Below are positions 50,457 through 60,997 of a DNA stretch of 64,000 nt, in pieces. The stretch is from assembly GCA_911728435.2 (NCBI GenBank), contig OU452205.1, forward strand, positions 13,894,260 through 13,958,259, read 5' to 3'. The position numbers were made by a program, and so were the translations under genes. The notes beneath the pieces are model-generated. The model had not been told where the DNA came from and ran no database searches. It saw only the letters and a list, made by a program, of their open reading frames with translations. Numbering within the stretch: position 1 is the stretch's first letter; each line of letters opens with the position of its first letter. This stretch comes from Apoderus coryli (Eukaryota; Arthropoda; Insecta; Coleoptera; Attelabidae).

Positions 50457-52004
50457 TTAGGAGTTTTCTCCAACTTTTTTGAACATAAGAGCCACTGACA
50501 AATTCATGCAGTGGCTTTTATTATTAATCCGAAATAGTTATTTATCTAACACGTGCGGAAAGTAGTACATTTCCGCACGCAACGATTTTTGACCGAACGA
50601 CACGCAGTGGAGTTCGGTGATCCGCAAATTTTTTTCTACGAGCACTTCATATTTCGCAAAACCAAAGAGTTGGCACAGGCCAATCTGTAGAAATAACTCA
50701 ACAATAATTTAAAATGCGTTATTACTAGAGAAAAAGATAATGGTAATAAGTTTGTAGTTACAATACATGTGAAAAAGAAAAAGTTAGTTTTCCACACGTT
50801 AATAATGCTAGAATTAATATAAAGTCGTATAGTTTGCTAGATTTGTCATAAATTATAAATATTAATAACTGTTTAGCCACATTAAAATAAGAAGTAGCTT
50901 ACTTCTGTTTATCCAGTAAACAATACCTAATAACCTGTTAAAATCTTCGATTTTTATTTCATTTATCATTTTTCTCTTATGATACAGTGATAATAACTGA
51001 TATTATTATGACAAAAGGCATATTTGACAGATTTGTCAATTGTTTGACAGTTATAGCAATATTAAAAACAGTGCGGACAAGTAACTTTACAGCACTGAGT
51101 ACGGAAAAGTGCACTTTACCGCACGCTCGTAGGAAAATATTTTTTTTAAATTGCCTAAGATTCCGAAATAGTTCTGACTATAATACTTAGTTGAAATAAA
51201 TCTCCAATATATATAGGTATATTAACTGCTATTTCATTTTCAACATTTCTCCCACATTTTTTTATTTACAGAAACCTATAAAGATTTATATTTTTTTATT
51301 TGACCGTGTAATAGAAGATAGTAATAATATACCTTAATCTCTTGTAATCCTAAACGTTTCTTATGAGTTTTTTTTTTGTATTATACGCTAAATATGGATA
51401 TACCTAAATATGATTGTTATCGAATGTTTTATTTGTCATAATAAAAATATAAAAAATAATAGACAGGTAGGCTTTAGTCCTAGATTGTATAGCAAGATTA
51501 GCAAATAAATCGGATTTGGGACTGTTTGTATAATACATATCAGAAATTTTTAATAAAAACATATATCCTGTTTAAAATCTCTATGAACATTAATTGCCTA
51601 CTGCTATATAAGATGAAAAACATTAGAAATTTACTTCAACAAAAACTTGCGCATTAGCTTCAACTAAAATAAATACTGTTGATTTTGGATGTTATAAATA
51701 TTTGTTGTCTACGGGTATTTTTTAACTAAAAATACCTGTCAAAATTACATAAATCAAAACTTACATTATTCCTACTGGATAAGTCGGCAAATCATAAAAA
51801 TTACCCCCAATGTATTCTAGTAAAGGACCACCTCATACGCATTATATCAAATCAAACTTAACAATGTGAATATGTTTAAAGTAATTATTGTTACTATAAC
51901 TACATTTTCTAATAGTAGCAAATACTTTAGTTCATACGAGGGTTGCATTTTATATTTCGGGATTAGAGAACAAAAACAACCCAACATGTTATAATATAAT
52001 CAAA
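50457..52004. other. Non-coding, with palindromic CCGCAC motifs
   Basis: At 50551 GTGCGGAAAGTAGTACATTT is followed by CCGCACGC, a palindrome. Around 51070-51132 related strings (AGTGCGGACAAGTAACTTTA and CACTTTACCGCACGCTCG) occur inverted, suggesting the ends of a roughly 580-bp miniature element. At 51940 ACGAGGGTTGCATTTTATAT and TTCGGGA resemble a mauritiana-type mariner terminal repeat without partner. Confidence 0.4.
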
Positions 52005-52626
52005 AATATATGACCTGCGTAACGAAACAGAATTTTAATAATATTTATTATTATAATTGTATTATTTTCATTATTTCCAATAAACTAATGTAACAAACTA
52101 ACTACTTTATTAAAAAATTAGAAAAAAAAAAGTATTGTCAGAGCTAGGACTCGAACCCGTAACCTTCCGCATGCGAAGCGAACGGCCTACCAATGGCCCA
52201 ACAGAGACCTGGTAATATTATAATATTGTTTTTTATTTGTTATATATATATGTTCCAACTAACTCACTGGTGACATTTTAAACGCTATTTTCTCGAGAAT
52301 TATGGGGTCAAATAGCAAGTGAGCTATCGCTGTAAAGCAGATAAAAATTGCTTTAAAATGATGTATCACTCGACCCCTACTGATATAGGAAAATTTAGAG
52401 GTTGTGTCCACCACGTATCACTGGGCTTAAGCGATTTCAACTAAAATCTAATGGCTTCATTTACGGACTGCCGAAACTCATATACCAAAATGTACCTCAA
52501 TTGGTTAAAGCGTTTAGGCGCTATCGGAGAAGAATATATACAGACACACAGACAGACAGACTTTCATCTGGAAATGGTCTTAATCGTCTCAGTGAACTTC
52601 AAAATAGTTATTTCCGTCTTTATCTC
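52005..52626 (-). mobile_element. tRNA-derived SINE-like repeat, copy C, most complete
   Basis: On the minus strand from 52626: GAAGTTCACTGAGACGATTA, GTCTGTCTGTCTGTGTGTC, GATAGCGCCTAAACGC, TATCAGTAGGGGTCGAGTGA, CTGCTTTACAGCGATAGCTC, then the tRNA-like segment (52205-52136), a poly-T stretch and the end block TCTGTTTCGTTACGCAGGTC near 52030. The anticodon arm pairs TTCGC with GCGGA around TTCGCAT, giving CGC (alanine-type) in the anticodon position; the B box is GGTTCGAGTCC. At about 620 bp it is long for a SINE and has more than 350 bp upstream of the tRNA part, so it may be a DNA element that captured a tRNA gene instead. Confidence 0.75.
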
Positions 52627-53473
52627 AAATTTTTTTTAGCGCGTTCACAATTCTTTACATGTACGGGAAAGTAAAATAATATAATAATATTAATATGGTA
52701 TTCGAATATTTGTTAAATACGGTAAAAATATGTGTGTTGACCGATTTTATTGATTATTGGACACACCCCGTATTATTTTATTATGGTAGTAAGTATATAC
52801 TCATAACTTGTGGAATAAGAAGCAATAAGTTCTTCTGTCATGTTTTAAAAACAAACTAATCTCAAAAGAAGTGGATTTAAAAGCTTGTAAAAACAACAGA
52901 TTCAGTAGCTACAAGTACAAAGAATTTTTGTTTATATTATAATACATTAAAGCAGCTTGTTTGTCGTATTAACTGTTATTTTTAGTGATAAATTCTAAAG
53001 GGATATTTATGTGTTTTGACATATTTTCTCTCTGGGGACAAATGTCACGTGTAAATCACACCCAAACAGGAGGAGCACAAAGTAGGTATATGTTTATTTC
53101 CAATCAGTTGTAAATTTACTCATTAGAAAAGTTACCGTTTTACTTCTATTAGGTATAATAAATAAAATATATGTACCGGGTGTCCCAAACTCGGCGCCCC
53201 AGGCCTATTGTATGAAAACGGGATTGGATATTAAAAATCTTTTGATGTGGTATAAATTGTCTTGCATTGAGGTATATTTTACCAAAAAAATATTTTTTCC
53301 GATTTTGCAAAATGGAGAATATGACGTCATCAGTATTATTTTCCGACGAACCTACCTATATTTTGCCACATTCCGAAAGCCCTAATTTTCCTAAATACTT
53401 TTTCACTAATAAATTTTTTCTATCTTCATCCGCGAAAAAGCTGGAGTGCCAAAACTGACAAAAAATAGTATTA
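52627..53473. other. Non-coding, with a mariner-type end
   Basis: ACCGGGTGTCCCAAACTCGG at 53175 is a mariner-like terminal repeat with no recognised partner. No coding remnant. Confidence 0.4.
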
Positions 53474-53947
53474 AAATATAATTTAATATAGCCATGTCAA
53501 ATCAAATGCTCCATGAAAAACAATTATTCTGTCACATTACTAGTGCCAATTCTTGTCAAAATAATAAAGAATTAATTGTCAAAACAATAAATACGATACA
53601 GAAAGTAATGACAGGTAAAAAAAAAAACTCTTACTATTATGACAATACCAATAATGGAAATAATAAAAAAAGGAAAAGAGAACATTATTGAGATGTTGGA
53701 AGACTGACAAAAAAAAAATCCAAAAACATTTTTTTGTTCATAAAATCATATATATTTTCGTTAGTCGAGAATACTTTTTTGGTATAGACTTTGTAAATGA
53801 TTACATTCCGTATATGGTATTCATTATTTTGACAATTAAATAATAATTATTTTGACAACAGTTGTCACTAATAATCCAACAGAATAATTGTTTTCCATGG
53901 AGCACTTGATTGGTAACATGGCTAAATTAAATAATATTTAATTATTT
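53474..53947. repeat. 474-bp fold-back element
   Basis: The left arm (53474-53600: TTAATATAGCCATGT, TGCTCCATGAAAAACAATTA, TTCTGT, AATTGTCAAAA) is inverted at 53808-53947 with about 85 percent identity by eye, around a 200-bp centre rich in A runs. No coding content (the open reading 53494-53691 simply runs through the arm). Looks like a non-autonomous DNA element. Confidence 0.65.
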
Positions 53948-54849
53948 TTTCCAAAATAGCGATATGTACCTATAGGACGTGATAACAACCGTTATTCACA
54001 TAACGAAATTAAGCAACTAAAACTACAAGTTTTTATCTCTTTAAAACATTTTCAACATACTAAGAATATTTGAGAATAATTCAACTAAAAATCAGTAATG
54101 TTGATGTTATTTGACTGTGACAATCATTTTGAATCTGTTAAATTTGTTGAACTGTCTTAACATGAACACATTATACAAATGCCCAGATGACCGACATGCA
54201 CTTCATTTATGGACTCGCTGATGGCTGTTACGTGTTGAGAATGCTCATAGGGTTTTAAGACTTAATACTGGAATTAGGAATGGAAAAGCTAAACTGTAGT
54301 GAACTCACCGAAACCTTACACTTCGTTATTTTTACTATGGTTTGCAAAACAAATTTAAATCTATTCTTATCTGCTTCACTGATTGTAGACACACTTCGTG
54401 ATGATTTCTCGGGATCCTTGGTGGTGTAATTCCTGAGAAATCATCCCCTTAAATATACGTGTCTTTTTGAAACACCCTGTATAGTGACAAATTTCAATAT
54501 AACATATATCTACGTTGTCAGAAGGTTTCAAAATGGGACACCCTGTAGAAATTATGATAATGGGTATTTCAGGGCGGAAATGATAAGTAATTATTGTGTT
54601 ACTAAAATATGCGCACTTATCTTTTTCCCACAATAATCAACAGTATAGCGATAATGATTAACGTGCATTTATTTTGTTTTTAAAAAAATTATCAAAAGAA
54701 AGTGTTTGTTTTAGAATTTACAAACTAATTATGATTGAGTTAGGTATTAAAATAGGTTTGCTGAAGCTGAACATCCATGCAACAAGCAATCAGTATCCTT
54801 ACAAAACTTGTTAATTTTTTGCTTTTGAATAAATTAAACTTCATAATTT
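53948..54849. other. Non-coding, with two mariner-type right ends
   Basis: TTGAAACACCCTGTATAG at 54467 and GGGACACCCTGTAGAA at 54541 are the outer ends of mariner-like terminal repeats lying 70 bases apart, suggesting remnants of two elements. Nothing coding recognised. Confidence 0.4.
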
Positions 54850-55165
54850 TTAGAAAAATATTTGTTTTTCGAAACTTACCTATACTCGCCCTGTTGGAGT
54901 AAGCCTAAATATGATGAGTTAAAAGTATTAAATTGACTAGGTGGTGAAATAATTTAAACTGTCAATTTGTTTAATTGTATTGTCGGCGTTGCTACGGTGA
55001 TTCTTCATAACCGATGCTACTTTTGTCATTACCAGAAAATTTACCTGTGCTTTTTTAAGTATTTCACACTAGTTGGGCAACAGCATTACATTGTACCTAC
55101 TACATTTTCAAATTATGATTCAACATATAATAAAGGCATTTAAATACAATCGTAGAAATAATAAT
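54850..55165 (-). repeat. Exon-bearing dispersed repeat, copy 3
   Basis: Minus-strand copy of 33965-34385. The exon-like part (54958-54880) reads TSPPSQFNTFNSSYLGLL then QQGEY and ends at GTAAGTTTCG. The 5' part of the exon (MENSDSEYSL) is deleted or degraded here. Confidence 0.68.
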
Positions 55166-55210
55166 ATCAGTTTGTATTATAAACTATATTAAATGCTTCG
55201 TTACAAAGAT

Positions 55211-55480
55211 ACAGGGTGTAAAAATGTGTATAAAAAAATTCCAAATTTATTAATATTTTGAAAACTACTTTAGAGATTTCTTAAAATTTGACACGTGTAG
55301 ATAAATAATTTGCACTTTGGTGATACTGAATAAAGAATAAGATTTTGCTTTTAAACTTGCCGGAAGAAATATCCTGACTCTTTACATAACATTCTTTGGA
55401 TGGATGAGTCCTCTTTTACCAGACATGGTGATATCCATATTTGGGCACATCAGCATCCTAGTGAAATGCGGCCAAGACCA
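55211..55480 (+). pseudogene. Long-TIR mariner fragment
   Basis: Starts AATGCTTCGTTAC then ACAGGGTGTAAAAATG, the internal repeat also found inside the TIR at 58089. At 55387-55478 it reads ILWMDESSFTRHGDIHIW, AHQHPSEMRPR, the first-Asp block of a transposase close to that of 58758-59825 (CWTDEASFTRTG..HIW). Everything between is deleted and a LINE tail begins directly after. Confidence 0.75.
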
Positions 55481-55489
55481 TTAGATTCG

Positions 55490-56068
55490 TGTATGGAATT
55501 AGAAAATTTGAGCCCGTTGCGCACAAATTGAGGGAGGCTATGTGGCTGAGCATGCAGGATCGAAGAAAGCTACATTCGCTAGTTTTATTTCATAATATAA
55601 TAAATAACCATCGTCCTCCATACCTCTCTAATAAAATTAAATATAGGACTAATGTTCATACGTTGAACTTACGTTTTCGCGGACTTATTTCGCCCCCGCC
55701 TCACAAAACTTCATTATTCAAGAGATCATTTACTTACCAAATTTATACGCTATACTTCAAAAGCTGACAGCTTTTAAGTTTAAATACAGGAATCGACTTT
55801 TGGATTTCAATTAAATTTTTTTTTTATTTTTCTTTTCAGATTTGGAAAGTAGTAAACTTTGATTGTAGTAAAAGCCATGACTAAGAAGTGCAGTTATTGG
55901 TCGGGCGTATTAGAAATTTGGTTCTAAAGTTATGAATCTTGGAGTTGAACTTAGAACTTTTTTTAATTGTTTTCAACTCCATTTTGCATATCAATTCATT
56001 ATTATGTTATGTATTTATGATATTCTGACTTAATCTGTACGTTGTAAATGTATTATTATTATTATTTC
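55490..56068 (+). pseudogene. LINE (Jockey-like) 3' fragment
   Basis: The reading MYGIRKFEPVAHKLREAMWL, DRRKLHSLVLFHNIINN, PPYLSNKIKYRTNVH, then PPPHKTSLFKRSFTYQIYTL is the extreme C-terminus of Jockey-type LINE proteins. Stop at 55765-55767, then a 300-bp 3' UTR ending GTTGTAAATG plus ATT units at 56051-56068. It is 5'-truncated directly against the mariner fragment at 55480. Confidence 0.82.
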
Positions 56069-56282
56069 AAAATGAATTTGGTGGTAATATTTGTGGTCCA
56101 CATTTCCTACCACCGCCAGGTAGAACTCGGAAGTGTTTTTAGAGTTTCTTGACATGAGATTTGGATACAACTGGATGCAGCTGCCCCGCATTTTGGAATA
56201 GCTGTAGGAGAATGTCTGAATATCGATTACCGGCAATGACTGATTGGCCGGCTAGACAAAAATAATAATAATAAATGTCTTT

Positions 56283-56413
56283 CGAAAGAAGTAGTCCATA
56301 TCGAAGTGGAGTAGAATAGTTAAATATTCTTGAAATAAAAGTCGACCTCCACACAATAATATTATAATAATATAATTATTGTGTGGAGGTCGACTTTTAT
56401 TTCAAGAATATTT
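56283..56413. mobile_element. Palindromic insertion with 12-bp target duplication
   Basis: ATAAATGTCTTT occurs at 56271-56282 and 56414-56425, directly flanking the insertion, and restores a continuous LINE 3' end when the insertion is removed. The insert is two head-to-head pieces of the hammerhead-family 3' block: AAATATTCTTGAAATAAAAG, TCGACCTCCACACAATAAT, a 12-base AT centre, then the same reversed. The left piece is longer (from CGAAAGAAGTAGTCCATATC). This is a well-defined insertion event of the family. Confidence 0.85.
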
Positions 56414-56469
56414 ATAAATGTCTTTATTAGTAATATATAACAAAATATATTGATAATACTCAAAATAAC

Positions 56470-56565
56470 ATGAATAATGACGTGGGTAATGGTATTGGAC
56501 CGCGAAATCCGCATGAAGTATCTGCTGCAACAAATGCGTTAGTGAGAAGATTCGAATATATTGAG
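56470..56565 (+). other. Exon-like short reading
   Basis: ATG at 56470 opens MNNDVGNGIGPRNPHEVS, AATNALVRRFEYIE, then GTGTGT, a possible weak splice donor; without splicing it ends at a stop 11 codons later. The amino-acid mix is protein-like, but the length is small and no family was recognised. Confidence 0.2.
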
Positions 56566-56689
56566 GTGTGTGCACGAGAAATTTTTGTGCTTTAGCCTTT
56601 AATTTTCTTTCATTTTGTTATTGTTGTTGAAAGCCGCTAATTAAATTTCATATTTTGGTGTTTGTTTAATTTTTTTTTCAGAAATCAGT

Positions 56690-56930
56690 AGGTATTTTAA
56701 TTTACTTGCAAACGGTGTGTCAAGGATTCTACAAATAATTTTTGCTTCTAAAAAATCAGTGGTGTATCATAGTTTGCTTTAAAATTGTGCGAAAATGTGT
56801 CCGTACGCACGCCACTGGCATAAGTAAGATAATAATTTTTGCTTAAAAAGATGCCAAATTTAATTTAAATATATATGTAGACCTTTGTCACGAAGCATTT
56901 TTGGGATATAGTTTATAGCTGATATTATTT
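56690..56930 (-). repeat. Decayed long-TIR mariner end
   Basis: GTGTCCGTACGCACGCCACTGG near 56799 and GTCACGAAGCATTTTTGGGA near 56888 are the reverse complement of blocks in the TIR of 58089-60325 (GCAGTGGCGTGCGTACGG; AAAAATGCTTCGTTAC). Only a TIR fragment. Confidence 0.55.
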
Positions 56931-57374
56931 TGTGGTTCTCTGTCTGTAAAAAGTCGGGGGAAATTTACAATATGATTACAACTCTACAGATGTAAAAGTG
57001 CAGTAAAAATTCACATTCAATCTGTGAAATTAGAATTATTGGTAAAATTGCATTAAAAATTCATCATCAATCTTTACATATATATTACAGATAAAAATGC
57101 GTTTTCACATATAAAATACCTATAACTCTGTAAATTCATAGCTAATTTGCATTTTGCTGTGAATTTAAAGTAAATTTCAAGCGATATCACATCGAGGGCT
57201 ACTGTGATCTTTGGAAATCATTGCGTCATATGCCGTTATGCATGCTTCAGGTATCGGCATGCTGGGTCAGTTTTTGTTTGGGTGTGTTGAAGTACGTTAT
57301 CTATCACCCGTGTTGGCCAATTTATATTTTTCTGGAGATTATAATAAGTGCGGTAAGTACCAAATTACATTAGA

Positions 57375-57560
57375 ATTCAATGCCGTTTAAAAATTACTTT
57401 GCTTTTAAATGCCATATACTGAGGATTCATTGCGTTACTAGCACTAGTAAACAAAGAGAAGTAATTAATTCAACAGGTATAACGTTAACGTGCTGGTTAA
57501 ATGATTGCTCTTTCGAGACTAATAATTTTAGTAAAATAAAAATTCATTCCTTTTTTCAAA
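57375..57560 (+). pseudogene. C2H2 zinc-finger-like fragment
   Basis: The open reading 57380-57565 gives PFKNYFAFKCHILRIHC and, 20 codons later, CWLNDCSFETNNFSKIKIH, i.e. C-x4-C-x12-H with the preceding CHILRIH. This resembles the N-terminal zinc-finger repeats of a multi-copy insect protein class. GTAAGTACC at 57352 and TTGTTTCAG near 57632 could be splice signals, but no complete gene model can be drawn. A further stretch at about 57812-57924 (SIRKNEFEWIKSCLGERR) is preceded by an acceptor-like TTTTATATTCTAG. Possibly a decayed gene fragment. Confidence 0.3.
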
Positions 57561-57565
57561 TTTAA

Positions 57566-58088
57566 CATCCTGAAAACGTAACATTTTTGATTTAAACTTT
57601 CTATGGTACCTAATCTAGGTGTTCTGTTGTTTCAGAAAATTCGCAAAATAAAAATGGCCCTATTCAAGGTTTAGTCAAGGAAATGCGACCAAACGAGGTT
57701 TGTATTTGTAAAGGAAACAGAAAATGTTCTTCTGCATTTACTAGTAGCAGGTAGCTACAATTTAATAAACTGGGAGATTTATATAATTAACAAAATGTTT
57801 TATATTCTAGTATCCGTAAAAATGAGTTTGAATGGATCAAATCTTGTTTAGGAGAAAGACGGTACAGAAATCACCGACGCGACGATGGCGATTTGTTAGT
57901 GCTCAAAGAAGAAAGTTTTATTTAGAGTCAGTTTTGTCGGAGAATTATTATATTTAATTTTTTTTCAATGTGTTAAGCCAAGAAAGCTATTAGGTATATA
58001 GGATTAGAAGACCTAATAGATATGATAATTATGTATGTTGGTCGTTTAATTTCTAGAGGGTGGTCAAAATTATATTTCTTTTCCTATA
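57566..58088. other. Non-coding stretch before mariner E
   Basis: Apart from the possible exon-like reading noted under the zinc-finger fragment, nothing was recognised. It ends in TATA immediately before the mariner terminal repeat. Confidence 0.4.
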
Positions 58089-60325
58089 CAGGGTGGTCCA
58101 ACTTTTACCTGCATACATTTTAGAATCGATAGATAATCGACAAATAATGTGAGTTAGGTTAATAAACTATGTGCCAAAAATGCTTCGTTACAGGGTGTTG
58201 AAATTTAAGAAACAAATTCGAATTTTATTAATATTTTTATAACCAATTGAGATATTTCAATGAAATTTGGCTAGTGTGGAGAGGTAATCCAGCTTCATTT
58301 TTTCATGTGTTAATATTATTTTTATTTCCAGCAGTGGCGTGCGTACGGCTACCGATTGCGATATTTTTAATGAAAAAACCGATACGCCACTGGTTTATCT
58401 CAAAATGAAAATTATATCTGCAATTCTTGTTCAATTTAAAAGAAAAAAGTACTCTTGGCTTTTTTTCGTATAACGCAACATTTTCGTGTAAAAAAAATAA
58501 AAATCGTCTAAATTAAACGTATTGAAAACCAACATAAAAATAACATATTAATCATTACACGTTTTATTAATATTTAACAGATTTTACAGGTTTTTTTTGC
58601 AGAAACTGTCATTGTCAATACACAATTGGTAAAAGGCGCATAATTATCACTAATGCTTTCATTAAAACAAAACACTTGGTTACAAAACAGAAATGTCAAT
58701 CATTTTGTCACAACAAATTTATGTTGCATTTAAGTGTTCTTTTTAATGTTTATAATAATGCCGCGACTATTTAGTAACCAAGAATACGGTTTTTGCGAAG
58801 AAAATGCAGTAGCAGCCGCAAGGGAGTATGCATGAAGATTCCCTAATAGACGTCATCCAACGAGAGAAGTTTTCTCTCAAGTTCATCGGGCATTTCGAGA
58901 ACGACGTTTAAATACTACTTTTAACATAAAAAACAATAGACAGCGCCCTAGCAGAAACAATTTGGCCGATGAAAGGCGTATTTTAAGAACGTTTGATCGA
59001 AATTCAAACGAAGAACTGCTGTCATGCTTAACATATCAAGGTCAACCATTCTTAAGTCACTTCATAAAGATGGTAGAAAGGCTTACCATTTTAGGGCTGT
59101 GCAAGATTTATTTCCTGAGGACTATATTAAAAGGCATAACTATTGCAAATGGTTATTGAATAAAGTTCAAGTAGATAGAGATTTCCTGCATAACGTTTGC
59201 TGGACTGATGAAGCTTCATTTACAAGAACTGGTATAAGGAATTACCACAACTTTCATATTTGGTCACAACACAATCCATACGAAGTGCGATCGAGAATGT
59301 TGCAACACCAATTCAGTGTGAACGTGTGGCTAGGAGTAATATCCAATAATCCCCTCGGACCATTCTTTTTACCAGCTAGATTCTCAGCGCAATTATTTTT
59401 AGACTGTTTACAGAATAATTTAAATGATATAATGGATGACGTGCCACTTCATTTTCGTGCGAATGGTTGGTTTCAAATGGATGGAGCACCAGCACATTTC
59501 GGGCGGAATGTGAGAAACTAGATAACAGAGCATTACGGAAATGAATGGATTAACCGAAGTCGAAAATAATCATGAGGGACCTATATCTTGGCCCCTAAGG
59601 TCGCTTGACTTTACTCTACTTGATTTCTTTATTTGCGGCTACCTAAAAGAAAAAGTGTATAGGGTGCCGGTCAGAAAACGCGAAGAATTAGTCTTAAAAA
59701 TTCAAGAAGTTTGTGATGAGTTGCATCGTAACAATCACATTCTATCGGCAGCAATTAATAGCATCACCAGAAGATGCCAATTCTGTATTGACAATGACGA
59801 TAGTCATTTTGAACAGTTACTGTAAAAAAAAACTGTAAAATCTGTTAAAACGTGTAATCATATGTTATTTTTATGTTGATTTTCAATACATTTGGTTTAG
59901 ACGATTTTAATTTTTTTACTCAAAAATGTTGCGTCATACGAAAAAAGAGTACTTTTTTCTTTTAAATTAAACAAGAATTGCAGATATAATTTTCATTTTG
60001 AGATAAACCAGTGGCGTATCTGTTTTTTTTTTTCATTAAAAATGTTGCAATCGGCAGCCGTACGCAAGCCACTGGTGGAAATAAAAATAATATTATTACA
60101 TGAAAAAATGAAGCTAGATTACCTCTCCACACGTGCCAAATTTCATTGCAATATCTCAATTGGTTATGAAGATATTAATAAAATTCTAATTTTTTTCTTA
60201 AATTTCAACACCCTGTAACTTTGTAACGAAGCATTTTTCGCACATAGTTTATTAACCAAACTCACATTATTTGTCGATTATCTATCGATTCTGAAATTTA
60301 TGCAGGTAAAAGTTGGACCACCCTG
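58089..60325 (+). mobile_element. 2.2-kb mariner-type element with ~0.5-kb inverted terminal repeats
   Basis: Flanked by TA at 58087-58088 and 60326-60327. The left TIR 58089-58604 and right TIR 59821-60325 match over their whole length with about 90 percent identity by eye, starting CAGGGTGGTCCAACTTTTAC. Each TIR contains a second inner CAGGGTGTTGAAATTTAAG about 110 bases in, and a small inverted pair GCAGTGGCG..CGCCACTGG. The TIRs make up nearly half of the element. The gene between them is 58758-59825. TIR pieces of related elements occur at 19578, 55190 and 56690. Confidence 0.92.
58758..59825 (+). pseudogene. Tc1/mariner-superfamily transposase of the long-TIR element
   Basis: ATG at 58758 reads MPRLFSNQEYGFCEENAVAA then a TGA at 58833-58835, and continues in frame with HPTREVFSQVHRAFRERR (helix-turn-helix part) and ADERRILRTFDRNSNEELLS. 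A frameshift near 59020 gives NISRSTILKSLHKDGRKAYH and NYCKWLLNKVQVDRDFLHN, then VCWTDEASFTRTG with the first catalytic Asp and FSVNVWLGVISNNPLGPFFL. FQMDGAPAHFGRNVRN carries the second Asp, followed by TAG at 59519. After a shift near 59565, SWPLRSLDFTLLDFFICGYL holds the third acidic site, and the C-terminus CIDNDDSHFEQLL ends at 59825. Total span about 355 codons, normal for the superfamily. From the second Asp to the SLD Asp there are about 41 residues, to the LLD Asp about 45, longer than in DD34D mariners. Two stops and two shifts make it inactive. Confidence 0.9.
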
Positions 60326-60997
60326 TATAAACATGTTTTTAATTATTGGTAGATAAGTACCGGTTTTTTACTTTAAATTGATAAATTTTCAACTTATTGG
60401 CAAATTGATATTCACGACTATACATGCTGCTTTTTAAGTTGATACTTCTTTTTCAACTACAGAAGACGTTAAAATAAACAACATTACAAATAACTTTTTT
60501 CCAAAATTTGAAAAATAAGCGAGTTAGGTACATTAATCTTTAAATTATTACAAAATACACCTAATATAAATAATGTGTTCAAAGTTGTCACTATGCGGTG
60601 ACATCTTTGAACACATTATTTAAGTTGACAAAACTATTTGGCACATTTTGTAATAAATGAATGTAACTTATCTTTCAGATTTTAAAAAAAAGTTATTTGA
60701 AAATGTTATTTATTTTAATATCTTCATCAATTTAGGAATCACCCTGTAATGCGTATTACTAAATAATTTAACGGTGGATTGTGTAAAAGTACTCGAGAAG
60801 TTGTAGGAATATTACAATGACCGTTGACGAAAATTTTCCAGTAAAATGATTACATCGGAATTCACAAAAACTGTAAATGGCGTTTTCCAATAATCGTGCT
60901 GTGGTTTTAAAACAAAAATGTAATTCCACAACACAATCACATTTTATAGTGTAATGTTAAAGTTTTTTTTACAAACATATTAATGGAAAGGCATATA
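60326..60997. other. Non-coding, contains a hairpin
   Basis: Between two mariner elements; holds the 24-bp-arm palindrome at 60568-60621 and, near 60740, ATCACCCTGTAATGCG, a further mariner-like end. No coding content. Confidence 0.45.
60568..60621. repeat. 24-bp-arm palindrome
   Basis: AAATAATGTGTTCAAAGTTG plus TCAC (60568-60591) pairs with GTGA plus CATCTTTGAACACATTATTT (60598-60621) with one mismatch around a 6-base loop. No associated gene. Confidence 0.8.
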
